Source: JAPOUP01 sp965203255 (GTDB lineage: Bacteria; Pseudomonadota; Alphaproteobacteria; Rhodobacterales; Rhodobacteraceae). From it: a DNA stretch of 64,000 nucleotides. The notes beneath the pieces were generated by a model. That model had not been told where the DNA came from. It was given only the letters and a program-made list of their open reading frames with translations, and searched no databases. Every line of letters starts with the position of its first letter. Within the stretch, counting starts at the first letter, position 1. Positions 1 to 9,585 of this stretch are shown one piece after another. A program made the translations under genes and the position numbers. The stretch spans positions 1,860,001 through 1,924,000 of the forward strand of contig OZ241882.1 of NCBI GenBank assembly GCA_965203255.1, given 5' to 3'.

Positions 1-205
1 CAAACCGACCCAAAGGTGGCAAGAAGTTGCGATCATCTGCGATGAGGCATTCGGTGATGGTGATGGCAACCAAGAGCGAGCAATGGCGATTTCCAAGGCC
101 GATTGACGAGCACCCACATAAAAGGAACTTCCAGCTGAATTCTTCCCAACGGCGTCACGCAGATCCCTGAAAAGGCTGAGTCTTTCCGCGCTGACAGACC
201 GATAT

Positions 206-1852
206 GTGCTGGAGTCATGTTGCCATACAAGGAACGAACCCCTGGCCCTCAGCGTCGACGCCATCCCGAACCGATCCTCCCCACCCGCCATCCTCCTCCG
301 CGAGGGGAAGCGGATCCGGAGGAGAACCGTCGCGAATCTCGCGAAGATGCGCCCGCCCTCGTCGACACCGTCCACGCCGCCCTGTGGGGCGGCGTGACCT
401 TGCCGTCGTCCGGGCGCAGCCGTCGCCATCCGCCGCTCGCCGCCCCACGGCCATGTCGCGGCGGTGCTGGGAACGCTCCACTCGCTCGGTCTGGTTCGCG
501 TCCTGAGCCGCAGGGCGGACCGCATGCGGAACCTCGCCGTGGCCGCGGTTGTCGCCCGCGTCGTCGAACGCGTCCCGGAGCCTGCGACCACCAAGGCGCT
601 GGAACCGGAGACCGCCTCGACGAGCCTCGGAACCCTGCTCAGCTCGGGCCCGTCACCGGCAACGAGATGCCCGCCATGCCCAGCTGGCTGCTGGAGCGCC
701 AGCCCTGGATCAAGCGGAGCCCAATCAACCGGCACCTGAAGGGCGGCAGGCTCATCCTGTACGACGTCTCGTCCAGCCATCTGGAGGGGCGGTGCTGCCC
801 GGTCGCGGTGGAGGTGTTCGCCGGAAACACGTCGGACCCGTCCACGGTGGTCTCGCAGGTGGATAGGGTCCGCTCCCGCTTCGGCATCGACCGCGTCGCC
901 CTCATGGGCGATCGGGACATGCTAACCACGGCGCGGATCCGCGAGGATCCCGGGCCAGCGGGGCTCGACTGGATCCCGGCCCTGAAGACGCAGGACATCC
1001 GCAGGCTGCTGAGGAAGGGCGCGGACGGAGCGCTGGTCCCCAATGCCGTGGCGGAGGTCACGGGCCCGGAATTTCCCGGCGAGCGGCTGATGGTCTGCCT
1101 GACCCCCCGACTGGAAAGGGAACTGGCCCGCAGGCGCGGGGACCTGCTCCGAGCCACGGAGGAGGCGCTGGCGGCAATCGCGGCGTCGGTGCGCTCGGGC
1201 CGACTGAGGGGCCGGGACGTGAACCGCCGGAAGGGCGGGAAGCACCTTGAGACCGACGTGACCGACGACGGCATCGCCTGGCGCAGCCGGGAGGACAGGA
1301 TCGCGGCCGAGGCCAGCCTCGACGGCATCCACCTCGTCCGCACCAGCCTTGGACGCCGCCACCATGGGCGCTGCCGAAGCCGTGGAGGCATACAGGAGCC
1401 TCGCGGGCGTGGAGCGCGCGTTCCTCGCGATGAAGACCTCGCGGTTGCGGATCCGGCCGGTCCATTTGTACCCGGAGGGCCATGTTCGGGCGCTCGTGTT
1501 CATGCGCATGCTGGCGTACCACGTGGAATGGCACATGCGCCGCCGCCTCGCGCCGACGCTGTCCGGGGACGACGACCGCAAGGGCACCCGGGCGCGGCGC
1601 CGCTCGCCGGTGGATCCGGCCCGGGTCTCGGAGCGCACGACGGCCAAGGCGGACGCGAAGCTGACCCCCGACGGGCTGCCGGTTCACGGCTTCACGACCC
1701 TTCTCGCCGACCTGGCCACGCTGACGCTGAACGAGGTGACGCTGCCGGGAAGTCCGGACCATGCCTTCCCGCTGCTGGCGCATCCGACGGAGCTGCAGGG
1801 CCGCGCCTACAGGCTCCAGGGGATCGACCTCGCCAATGATGTTGCCATGTAA
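206..1852 (+). pseudogene. Decayed IS1634-type transposase
   Basis: A recognisable transposase is spread over several plus-strand frames. The N-terminal motif IPNRSSPPAILLRE lies in the frame starting at 206, a middle part (MLGTLHSLGLVRVLSRR) near 464-530, the catalytic core (LILYDVSSSHLEG, VALMGDRDMLTTARIRE) in the frame running through about 670-1340, and the C-terminal part (VERAFLAMKTSRLRIRPVHL, MLAYHVEWHMRRRL) in the frame from 1349. At least two or three frameshifts are therefore needed to join it. Family members normally have a segment of roughly 20 residues between the SSxLEG motif and the PVAVEVFxGNT motif; here they are fused directly, so an internal deletion is also likely. No convincing terminal inverted repeats or target duplication were found. 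The element is almost certainly inactive. Family assignment is from recalled family motifs. Confidence 0.8.
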
Positions 1853-2280
1853 GTGACAGGCTGGATCAGCCGGAATCGGCCACTGGCCGCTGGCGCTTGA
1901 AACGCGAAGGATTCCTGTCTGGCCCTGGAATGAAGATCCAACTAAAGCTCGACTTCGCGCATCCGTCTTGATCCGACTCTTCCCCGGTTCGGGAGTGTTC
2001 CTCGGTCCATTCGGACTGATCGAAAAGTTTCGAAGACGGCAGATGTACAGGCTTATGCGAATGGACTGCGATGTCCCGTCCAGTCCCGGCTGTTGGACCT
2101 TTTGGTTTGGCTGTCAAAAAACCGGTTTCACCTGCCACCTGAGCCGGTACCAATCGAGAATGGTTTCCGGCGTGAACCCGGATTCGAAGAAGGTGGTGAA
2201 GACGATCGGGTATTCTGCGAACTCAAGCGGCCGCTGTCTTGGGCTCCTGTCGTTCCTGACAGCCTTCCGCAAGCGGTGGC
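1853..2280. other. No recognisable gene
   Basis: This stretch follows the decayed transposase. Open frames exist on both strands but none shows a recognisable motif, ribosome binding site or coding-like composition. It is probably debris between the IS and the next remnant. Confidence 0.4.
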
Positions 2281-2571
2281 GCTCCGGTCGGAGGCGCCAA
2301 CAGCCCGAGCAGGCTGAACGACTTCGCCGCGGATGTCAGCTAGATCTTCTCCCCAGACCCGGAATCGTCGTTCCTGCTCGGGGGATCCTATCTCCACGGC
2401 TCCGCCTCTTTCCCGGAGTATCCCCTCCAGCACTTTGGGCAATCCAGGGACAGAAACTCCGCCTTCGATGTCTATGGTCCGCTTGTGGGCAGGGAGCTCA
2501 CCGTCAAGTTTGTGCCCGGATTCGACCGGAAGTCACGCCAGGACCTGCTTCCCATACTTGATCAGCTGAAC
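2281..2571 (+). pseudogene. Unrecognised gene remnant
   Basis: One plus-strand frame reads as protein-like sequence (SPSRLNDFAADVS, then a TAG stop at 2341-2343, then SSFLLGGSYLHGSASFPEY and SAFDVYGPLVGRELTVKFV) up to about LPILDQLN, where it runs into the 3' end of punA on the opposite strand. The alternation of short hydrophobic and Gly/aromatic stretches resembles outer-membrane beta-barrel strands, but that is only an impression. There is no start codon with a ribosome binding site and an in-frame stop interrupts it, so it is treated as a broken fragment. Confidence 0.3.
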
Positions 2572-3365
2572 GTTAGATGTCTGCGAAGGATGCGTTCCAG
2601 CTTGGCGGCACCTAGAGGTGCCATGGACTTGGTATGCTCATGGCTGATCGCTTCGTCGGAAAGTCCCGCCGCCATGTTTGTGATGACCGAAATCGCCGCG
2701 ACTTTCAGCCCAAGGAATCGCGAAAGGATGACTTCCGGCACTGTCGACATTCCGACCGCGTCCGCTCCGAGCGCACGAAGCGCCCGGATTTCCGCTGGGG
2801 TCTCGAACGAAGGCCCGGAATACCAGGCATAGACGCCCTGTCCCAGTTCTATTCCCTCTTGGGCCGCCGCTGAAAGGAGACCGGCGCGCAGTTCCGGATC
2901 ATAGGCATCTGCCATCGGAACAAAGCGTGCATCCGACGGCTCTCCCATTAGTGGATTTCGGCCCGAGAAATCTATATGGTCGGTCAACAGCATCAGATCA
3001 CCCGGAGGTATGTCCGGGCGCATCGACCCTGCCGCGTTGGTCAGGATCAACCTGTCCACTCCCAGAGCCTTCAATACCTCGAGAGGGAGCCGCATGGCGT
3101 CGGCCCTGCCTGACTCGTAGTAATGTGCACGCCCTCCCAGGACGGCTACACGCGTGTCTTCCAATTCGCCGATTACAAGTCTCGGACTATGTCCGCTAAC
3201 GCCAGCGTGCGGAAATCCGGGAAGATCGACATAGTCGATGGAGGATCCATCAATCTCCTCAGAAAGATGCCCAAGCCCGGATCCCAAAATCAGGCCGAGC
3301 GCTGGCGGGTCATCTCCTGCTCGGCCACGGACAAGATCGACCAAATCGTCAACGTTCCTTGACAT
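2562..3365 (-). CDS. punA: Purine nucleoside phosphorylase
   Basis: A 267-residue protein of the trimeric purine nucleoside phosphorylase family, which cleaves purine nucleosides with phosphate to free base and pentose 1-phosphate in the cytoplasm. Visible motifs are LGLILGSGLGHL near the N terminus (phosphate loop), GGRAHYYESG near residue 75, LTNAAGSMRPDIPPGDLML, and the C-terminal TVPEVILSRFLGLKVAAIS with ITNMAAGL, all typical of the family; length is normal. The ATG overlaps the end of the upstream permease by 17 bases and is preceded by a G-rich ribosome binding site, so it is the last gene of the nucleoside transport operon. The context fits uptake of nucleosides followed directly by phosphorolysis. 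Confidence 0.93.
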   Translation of the reverse strand: MSRNVDDLVDLVRGRAGDDPPALGLILGSGLGHLSEEIDGSSIDYVDLPGFPHAGVSGHSPRLVIGELEDTRVAVLGGRAHYYESGRADAMRLPLEVLKALGVDRLILTNAAGSMRPDIPPGDLMLLTDHIDFSGRNPLMGEPSDARFVPMADAYDPELRAGLLSAAAQEGIELGQGVYAWYSGPSFETPAEIRALRALGADAVGMSTVPEVILSRFLGLKVAAISVITNMAAGLSDEAISHEHTKSMAPLGAAKLERILRRHLTFS

Positions 3366-4395
3366 AGGGTTCCCCCCCAGCGCGCGGCGGTATCGCCTTG
3401 CCTACGAATCCCGCCAGAATCACAACTGTCAGGATATAGGGAAGCGCCTGCATGAACTGAACTGGAATTTGAATACCGAAGATGTCAATGTTCTGGAACC
3501 GGTTACCAATCGCTTCCAGAAGTCCGAACAGAAGGCAGGCTATCAACGCATAGCCAGGCCGCCACTTCGCGAATATAAGGGCCGCAAGGGCAATGAAGCC
3601 GCGCCCCGCGCTCATTTCCTTCACGAAACCTGCCGCCAGACCCGTGGCCAGATAAGTGCCCGAAAGCCCGCAGAGCAGGCCACAGATCAATACCGCTGTA
3701 TACCGGAGCCTGATCACTGAGACGCCTGCCGTGTCCACAGACTCTGGATTCTCGCCGACAGCCCTGAGTCGAAGGCCGAAACGGGTCCGGAACAACACCC
3801 ACCATGTAAGGACGACCGTTAGGAGGCCAACGTAAACGAGCAGCGTATGGCCAGACAGCAACTCATGGTAGATAGGCCCGAACAATGGTACATCCGTTAG
3901 CTGTTCGGCAAACGGCAAAGTGATTTCCTGAAAGCGCGCGGAGCCCTCGAGCTGGGGCGTTCGGCCGCCAAGACCAAACCAGCTTTCGCCAATGATGACC
4001 GTGATGCCGGAAGCGAGGAAATTGATGGCGACACCGGAAATCAACTGGTTTCCCCGAAAGGTGATCGAGGCGACGCCATGCAGGAGCGCAAGAGCGACGG
4101 AGGCAGCCATCCCAGCAAGTACCCCGAACACTATGGGCGCAACCGGCACTCCACCCGCCAACCCAAGACAGGCGCTGGTGAACGGAATGCAGAACAGCAT
4201 TGGTGCGTCGACATAGGCCATCATCAGCGCCGAAGCCGATGCTGCGGTAAAGGCCGATGCGAGAATCTTGCCTTCCAGACCAATATCGAAAATGCCGGCA
4301 CGTTCCGAGAAGAGTCCTGCAAGGCAGGCGAACAGGAGAGGCGTGGCGAGCCGAAGCGCCGAGTCGAGGATCTGCAGGACGGTCAGCAGGTCCAT
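3349..4395 (-). CDS. Nucleoside ABC transporter permease (second)
   Basis: A 348-residue polytopic membrane protein of the branched-chain amino acid / ribose-type permease superfamily. The stretch GIFDIGLEGKILASAF near residue 33 and RGFIALAALIFAKW near residue 265 are the usual signature of the second permease of BMP-type nucleoside importers (NupQ/YufQ-like). Multiple hydrophobic helices are evident throughout. The start codon overlaps the stop of the preceding permease gene (TGATG), indicating translational coupling. It should pair with the 4395-5495 product to form the inner membrane channel. Substrate class is inferred from the BMP binding protein and the phosphorylase in the operon. Confidence 0.9.
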   Translation of the reverse strand: MDLLTVLQILDSALRLATPLLFACLAGLFSERAGIFDIGLEGKILASAFTAASASALMMAYVDAPMLFCIPFTSACLGLAGGVPVAPIVFGVLAGMAASVALALLHGVASITFRGNQLISGVAINFLASGITVIIGESWFGLGGRTPQLEGSARFQEITLPFAEQLTDVPLFGPIYHELLSGHTLLVYVGLLTVVLTWWVLFRTRFGLRLRAVGENPESVDTAGVSVIRLRYTAVLICGLLCGLSGTYLATGLAAGFVKEMSAGRGFIALAALIFAKWRPGYALIACLLFGLLEAIGNRFQNIDIFGIQIPVQFMQALPYILTVVILAGFVGKAIPPRAGGEPYVKER

Positions 4396-5495
4396 CAGAC
4401 AGCCCTCTTTCCGAATTTCAGGAAGAGTCGCCGAATTGGCAGGCGGACCATGTTGTCCAGTGCGCCGGTGAACAGGATTACCAGAGCCTGGATCACCAGG
4501 ATCATCTCACGGCTAATGGCGGGGATTTCAAATTCAAGCTCCCCTCCCCCCTGATACAGCATTCCGAAGAGCAGCCCGGCCAGAAGCACTCCGAGGGGAT
4601 GCGACCGTCCCATCAGCGCAACCGCGATGCCAACAAATCCGGCGCCCTGAACTGGATCTGTCACGAGCCGTTCCGCTTCCCCCATAACGGCATTGATCCC
4701 CATCAGCCCCGCCAGCCCACCGGAAATGAGCATGGTGACCATGGTGATGCGTACTGGAGGTATACCCGCGTAGACTGCCGCTGGTTCGGAGTGGCCGAAT
4801 GCCCGGATCTGGTAGCCGAGTCGGGTGTGCCAAAGGAGGACATAGACCAGGACGCAGCAAATCAGGGCGACGAAGAACGTGACGTTCACCGGAGCCGACC
4901 GCGAAAACCCCAGACCGATCACGCTGGTCATGTCATAGGCGTTGGGAAGAAAGGTCCCCTCTGGAAAGCCTGCGGTTTCCGGTGCCATGGATCCCGGTTC
5001 CTTCAGCACGTTCACCAGCAGGTAGACCATCAGCGCAGAGGCGATGAAATTGAACATGATCGTTGTGATGACAATGTGGCTGCCGCGTGTAGCCTGCAGG
5101 AATGCCGGGATGGCCGCCCAGGCCGCGCCGAACGCCGCGCCACCGAGTACCGCGAAAGGCAGGGCCAACGTCCAATGCGGCCAGGGAATCGCAAGGCAGA
5201 CAAGCGCCACGCCCAATCCCCCGATGGCTGCCTGCCCCTCACCACCGATATTGAAGAGCTTCGCCTGGAAGGCGACCGCGACCGCTAGCCCCGTAAAGAT
5301 GAAGTTGGTGGCGTAGTAGAGCGTATAGCCCCAGCCGTAGGTCGAACCGACAGCACCCTTCACCATGATCAACATTGATCGGAAGGGGTCTTCGCCAATG
5401 TACAGGACGACCAGCCCAGAAACGACGAGCGCGAGGATCAGGTTGATCAGTGGGATCAACGCTACATCCACCCACCTTGGCATTCCGTCCCTCAT
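4395..5495 (-). CDS. Nucleoside ABC transporter permease (first)
   Basis: A 366-residue membrane permease with about ten hydrophobic helices. The segment FQAKLFNIGGEGQAAIGG near residue 80 and GFVGIAVALMGRSHPLGV near residue 280 match the first permease of BMP-type nucleoside transporters (NupP/YufP-like). Its ATG overlaps the stop codon of the ATPase gene by four bases (ATGA), and its own stop overlaps the next permease, so the three genes are tightly coupled. It is expected to form a heterodimeric channel with the neighbouring permease. Substrate assignment to nucleosides rests on the operon context. Confidence 0.9.
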   Translation of the reverse strand: MRDGMPRWVDVALIPLINLILALVVSGLVVLYIGEDPFRSMLIMVKGAVGSTYGWGYTLYYATNFIFTGLAVAVAFQAKLFNIGGEGQAAIGGLGVALVCLAIPWPHWTLALPFAVLGGAAFGAAWAAIPAFLQATRGSHIVITTIMFNFIASALMVYLLVNVLKEPGSMAPETAGFPEGTFLPNAYDMTSVIGLGFSRSAPVNVTFFVALICCVLVYVLLWHTRLGYQIRAFGHSEPAAVYAGIPPVRITMVTMLISGGLAGLMGINAVMGEAERLVTDPVQGAGFVGIAVALMGRSHPLGVLLAGLLFGMLYQGGGELEFEIPAISREMILVIQALVILFTGALDNMVRLPIRRLFLKFGKRAV

Positions 5496-7024
5496 GCGGC
5501 TCTGGCACCAACGCCAGCCATCAGAAGGCCGAGCTCACGCTCATCGGTCTCGCTTGGCAGACGCTTTCCCATGATGCGACCGTCGAACATCACCGCGATC
5601 TTGTCCGAGAGGGACATGATCTCGTCGAGTTCCACGCTGACCAAAAGGATGGCGGCGCCCTCGTCGCGAAGGTCGACTATGTGCTGGTGGATAAACTCAA
5701 TGGCACCGATGTCGACGCCTCGTGTGGGCTGGCCGACAAGAAGCAGGTCAGGTCGACGCGTCATTTCGCGGGCGAGCACAAGCTTCTGCTGATTGCCTCC
5801 CGAGAAGCTCTTGGCGAGAAGTCCCGGGGACGGAGGCCGGACGTCGAACTCCTTCATTTTCAGTTCCGATTCCCTCCGGATGGCCGCATTGTCCATCAGT
5901 ATCCGGTTTTTCTGATAGGCTGGGTCGTGGTGATAGCCGAACGCCACGTTCTCCCAAGCGAAGTAATCCATGATCAGGCCCAGATGCTGGCGGTCTTCAG
6001 GAACGTGCGCGATTCCATGACCCCGCCGCGACTGTCCGTCTGAACGTCGGCCTGTCAAGTCAATGCCGACCCCGTTGATCCTGACGGTCCCGGTCGCGAC
6101 CGTGATTCCGCCCAGCACCTCCAGAAGCTCAGACTGGCCGTTTCCGGCAACACCGGCAATTCCGAGGATCTCCCCTGCACGGACCTTCAAGGACACGTCG
6201 CGCAGTCGCTGGACGCCATCTGCATCGACTACGCTGAGATTCTCGATTTCCAGTACAGTGTTGCCGGGATTGGCAGGCACCTTGTCGATGCGCAGCAGAA
6301 CCTTTCGTCCGACCATCAGCTCCGCAAGCTGCTCCGGACTGGTCTCGCCGGTCTGAACGGTTGCCACCATCTCACCACGCCGCATGACGCTCACCGTATC
6401 AGTGACCTCCATGATCTCGCGCAGCTTGTGAGTGATGAGGATGATCGTCTTCCCTTGGTCTCTCAACCCCTCCAGTATGCGGAACAGGTGATCGGCTTCG
6501 GCTGGCGTAAGCACGCCCGTGGGCTCGTCGAGAATGAGGATGTCGGCGTGCCGGTAGAGCGCCTTTAGAATCTCGACCCGCTGCTGCATTCCGACGCCGA
6601 TGTCCTCGATCAGCGCGTCAGGATCCACGTTGAGTTCGTATTCCTCCGCGAGCCGTTTCAGTTCCTCACGCGCCTTCGCCTTGGAGTACTGCAGCAGGGC
6701 GCCATCCTCGGCTCCAAGAATGATGTTCTCCAGGACGGTGAAGTTCTGCACAAGCTTGAAGTGCTGGAAGACCATTCCGATTCCCGCGGCGATGGCCTGT
6801 TGCGGCTCGCTGATGTCAATCCTGTCTCCATTGATGAAGATTTCGCCTGAATCCGCTTGGTAGAAACCGTAAAGGATCGACATCAATGTCGACTTTCCGG
6901 CCCCATTTTCGCCGATGATGCCATGGATTGATCCAGGCATAACCTTGATGTGGATATTCCTGTTGGCCTGGACGGGTCCAAAAGCCTTGGAAATCCCCGT
7001 AAGCTCAATGGCCGGAGCCTTCAT
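5492..7024 (-). CDS. Nucleoside ABC transporter ATP-binding protein
   Basis: A 510-residue double ATPase. The first half carries Walker A GENGAGKST near residue 37, a signature region around DIGVGMQQRVEILKAL, and Walker B ILILDEPTGVLTP. The second half has a degenerate P-loop (GVAGNGQSELLEVL), the signature FSGGNQQKLVLAREM and LLVGQPTRGVDIGA. This asymmetric arrangement is typical of sugar and nucleoside ABC importers (RbsA/NupO type). The start codon overlaps the preceding gene by four bases. It energises the two permeases encoded immediately downstream. Confidence 0.93.
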   Translation of the reverse strand: MKAPAIELTGISKAFGPVQANRNIHIKVMPGSIHGIIGENGAGKSTLMSILYGFYQADSGEIFINGDRIDISEPQQAIAAGIGMVFQHFKLVQNFTVLENIILGAEDGALLQYSKAKAREELKRLAEEYELNVDPDALIEDIGVGMQQRVEILKALYRHADILILDEPTGVLTPAEADHLFRILEGLRDQGKTIILITHKLREIMEVTDTVSVMRRGEMVATVQTGETSPEQLAELMVGRKVLLRIDKVPANPGNTVLEIENLSVVDADGVQRLRDVSLKVRAGEILGIAGVAGNGQSELLEVLGGITVATGTVRINGVGIDLTGRRSDGQSRRGHGIAHVPEDRQHLGLIMDYFAWENVAFGYHHDPAYQKNRILMDNAAIRRESELKMKEFDVRPPSPGLLAKSFSGGNQQKLVLAREMTRRPDLLLVGQPTRGVDIGAIEFIHQHIVDLRDEGAAILLVSVELDEIMSLSDKIAVMFDGRIMGKRLPSETDERELGLLMAGVGARAA

Positions 7025-7368
7025 TCAGCACCCTTGCCCGGAAAGCCGATGACCCGGACAATCTTTCCGTCCTTGTCGAGGTCAGCGAAGTACTGGCCAA
7101 CCATCGACTTTCCGCCACCGAAGTCAAATGTGACATTCGCGCGGACATGGCCATGATGGCTATCCGTTGGTTCAATCACTTTGGCGCTCGCATCGGGAGG
7201 GAACTGCTGAAGGAATTCCAGCATTCCGGCAACCGAGGTGATCGGCTCGGGCGCGTGCGGATCGGCGTAACGAAAACTCTCAATGACAGCCGAGCGGAGC
7301 AGCTCCGCCCGGCTGCCTTGGTCATTCTCGCCCCATGCCGCAAAAAAACGGCTAATTGCATCGGTCAT
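7021..7368 (-). CDS. NTF2/SnoaL-like small protein
   Basis: A 115-residue protein with the layout of the NTF2-like fold: an N-terminal helix pair (AISRFFAAWGENDQGSRAELL), then predicted beta strands ending in GQYFADLDKDGKIVRVIGF. Such proteins include small isomerases, hydrolases and binding domains, and the exact activity cannot be read from sequence. The gene lies between the binding protein and the ATPase of the nucleoside importer, overlapping the ATPase start by four bases, so it is co-translated with the transporter. It may act on a nucleoside-derived compound, but that is inference only. Confidence 0.75.
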   Translation of the reverse strand: MTDAISRFFAAWGENDQGSRAELLRSAVIESFRYADPHAPEPITSVAGMLEFLQQFPPDASAKVIEPTDSHHGHVRANVTFDFGGGKSMVGQYFADLDKDGKIVRVIGFPGKGAE

Positions 7369-7410
7369 CCAGTTTCCTCCCAGTGTATTCCGAGGGGTGG
7401 GGCTGGTCGA

Positions 7411-8403
7411 TCACTCGACAGGGCAGCTATCGTCCGACATGTAGTCGTGCACAGCCAACTCGCCAGAGATGATCATCGCCTTGGCCGCATCGACCTGCGC
7501 GATCATTTCTTCGGAAACAAGCGATTCGTTGTGCTCGTCGAGCGCATAGCCGACGCCCTCGGCCGCCAGGTTCATCAGGCTGATACCGGGTTCAAAGCCT
7601 TCGATGCCATTGCTGAACGTCTCATAGGTTGCGTTATCAACCCTCTTGATCATCGATGTCAGGACGCTACCGGGGTGCATGTAGTTCTGGTTGCTATCCA
7701 CACCAACCGATAGGATGCCAGCGTCAGCAGCGGCCTGCAGGACCCCCACGCCCGTACCGCCTGCCGCCGCGTAGACAACGTCGGCTCCTTGGCTGATCTG
7801 GGTCCGGGTCAGCTCACCTCCCTTGACGGGATCATTCCATGCTGCAGGGGTTGTTCCAGTCATATTCTGGATTACAGTCGCATCCGGGTTAACCGCCTTC
7901 ACACCCTGTACGTAACCGCAGGCAAACTTACGGATCAGGGGGATGTCCATACCACCAACAAATCCAACAGTGCCTGACTCGGATGCAAGCGCTGCGAGCA
8001 TGCCGACGAGATAGCTGCCCTCGTGTTCGGCATAGATGATGGACCTAACATTCGGAGCGTCGACTACCATATCAACGATCGCAAATCTGGTATCTGGATA
8101 GTCTGGCGCCACTTTCTCCAAGGTGGATGCGTTGGCGAAGCCCAGAACGACGATTGGGTTCGCGCCTCGCTCAGCCATCTTTCGCATGTTCTGCTCGCGC
8201 TGCGCTTCGGACTGCAGTTCGGTTTCGATATAGGTGCCGCCTGTCTCGGCGACCCAGCGCTGCGCACCGTTGTATGCGGCTTCGTTGAAGGACTTGTCGA
8301 ATTTGCCGCCAAGATCGATGATCAGCCCCGGCTCGGCCAGAGCGGCGGCGGCAGACAAGGAAAGTGTTGTCGCGGCACCTATAACTGTGTTTTTCAAGGT
8401 CAT
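7411..8403 (-). CDS. BMP-family nucleoside-binding protein
   Basis: A 330-residue periplasmic binding protein of the BmpA/Med family. The N terminus MTLKNTVIGAATTLSLSA followed by AAALA is a good signal peptide, with mature protein starting near EPGLIIDLGGKFDKSF. Family signatures include KFDKSFNEAAYNGAQRW, FVGGMDIPLIRKFACGY and DVVYAAAGGTGVG. The reading frame is open upstream to 8550, but the ATG at 8401-8403 is preserved with a GGGAGAG ribosome binding site and begins exactly at the signal peptide, so it is chosen. It is the first gene of the importer operon and has the only substantial upstream gap, so the promoter is expected just beyond 8403. Confidence 0.92.
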   Translation of the reverse strand: MTLKNTVIGAATTLSLSAAAALAEPGLIIDLGGKFDKSFNEAAYNGAQRWVAETGGTYIETELQSEAQREQNMRKMAERGANPIVVLGFANASTLEKVAPDYPDTRFAIVDMVVDAPNVRSIIYAEHEGSYLVGMLAALASESGTVGFVGGMDIPLIRKFACGYVQGVKAVNPDATVIQNMTGTTPAAWNDPVKGGELTRTQISQGADVVYAAAGGTGVGVLQAAADAGILSVGVDSNQNYMHPGSVLTSMIKRVDNATYETFSNGIEGFEPGISLMNLAAEGVGYALDEHNESLVSEEMIAQVDAAKAMIISGELAVHDYMSDDSCPVE

Positions 8404-8931
8404 GAATCTCTCCCGGTTTGGTAGGGGGTGGCCGGACGAACCGGCTTTACCCGGATTGCGAGCGAATAGCTCGACGATGGATGATTTAGGACTTAGGTGA
8501 GCGGAATGGTCAACTGATTTTTTCATATGGTGCTGACAAATCGACTTCATGACGGCTATCGTCGTACTGAACCTTTCTCCATTTCTGGACAGTTCCGTTG
8601 CGCTTTGGCTGGAAGCGTGCTGGATTCACGCGAAAGCGAATGGAGACGGAGAACCTGGAAATCTGGATGTAACCAAATGCCCACAGGCTACGGAGTCGAG
8701 TCGATCATTTGACAAAAATTGCTACAGCATACCGGCCCCAATTCGTCTTCAGGTATTGGCCGCGCTCTGCTGATTTCGTGCTTTTTGTTGCCGGAACCAG
8801 GGTGCCTGCCGGCGAATCGGACACGCATGCTGTGGCGGCGTCAGGGATTTGCGTTCAGGGCAGCCGATACGGGCGCGAAGAGTACCTTAACGCATAGCGT
8901 CTCACCTGCCGCGAACCGGTGGTCTCGAGTG
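8404..8931. other. Intergenic region upstream of the nucleoside operon
   Basis: About 530 bases between the binding protein start and the end of tsaB. No gene, tRNA or clear riboswitch was recognised. The promoter of the minus-strand nucleoside operon must lie in the part nearest 8404, but I could not assign convincing -35 and -10 boxes. Confidence 0.45.
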
Positions 8932-9585
8932 TCATGTCAGCAGTTTTGGAGATTGTTGAGTCGGTGGCGAAGCATCTGGAGCGCGGAGATAAAACGGCGT
9001 CGGACGCCCCGCTTGCCAGCCAGCGCATTGACGTTCAATCGCGATGCGGGCGACCGCGTAGGCGGGTGGAGATTGCTTGTTCTGGCAGCCGACACCCAAA
9101 CGAATTGCCATCTCTTCCCCAAGGTTCCCAACACATCGCAAACCTGGCCTGAAAGTCCCGTTCAGGTCATCGAGTGGCGCAATGAACGGTTTAGGATCTC
9201 CAAAGCCATGTCTCTGGAAATACCCCGTTCCCCGATGCGCATCGAGGCAGGCGAGGACCGGTCGCTCGACATCATGAGCCGCCGCTTCAAGAAGTGTGAC
9301 GCCGAAGGCCGGAATGCCAAGGCCTAGCGCCAATCCACGGGCTGCCGATACAGAAATTCTGATTCCGGTGAAGTTCCCTGGACCGACGCCGACACCGACT
9401 GCATTCAGATCCCGCCAGTTGAATCCTGCTTCGTCGAGAATCTCCATGAGCATCGGAAAGAGCCGTTCCGCCTGGCCTTTGACCATGTTTTCATGGCGTG
9501 TGGCCAGACAGCGTCCACCTGAGAACAAAGCGGCCCCGCAATGCGAGGCCGATGTATCGAATCCGAGAACCAGTGGGTCAGGCAA
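8932..9585 (-). CDS. tsaB: tRNA threonylcarbamoyladenosine protein TsaB
   Basis: Non-catalytic partner of TsaD in the synthesis of t6A37 on ANN-decoding tRNAs. The protein starts LVLGFDTSASHCGAALF, followed by HENMVKGQAERLFPMLMEIL and AVGVGVGPGNFTGIRISV, the usual TsaB N-terminal half; the C-terminal end PTPFYLRAPDA is also family-typical. The frame is open to an ATG at 9636, but a TTG at 9585 with GAGG about ten bases upstream gives a 217-residue protein that begins right at the conserved domain and overlaps the upstream stop, so it is preferred. It follows the Nfu-type gene in one transcription unit. Confidence 0.88.
   Translation of the reverse strand: MPDPLVLGFDTSASHCGAALFSGGRCLATRHENMVKGQAERLFPMLMEILDEAGFNWRDLNAVGVGVGPGNFTGIRISVSAARGLALGLGIPAFGVTLLEAAAHDVERPVLACLDAHRGTGYFQRHGFGDPKPFIAPLDDLNGTFRPGLRCVGNLGEEMAIRLGVGCQNKQSPPAYAVARIAIERQCAGWQAGRPTPFYLRAPDASPPTQQSPKLLT

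Noticed and set aside
217..1839. Single long open frame of 540 codons at the left edge
   Set aside because: Only its middle third matches a transposase; N- and C-terminal transposase parts are in other frames, so the long frame is a product of high GC and frameshifts, not one gene.
8404..8931. Possible purine riboswitch upstream of the nucleoside operon
   Set aside because: No conserved purine-aptamer core or terminator-like expression platform was seen.
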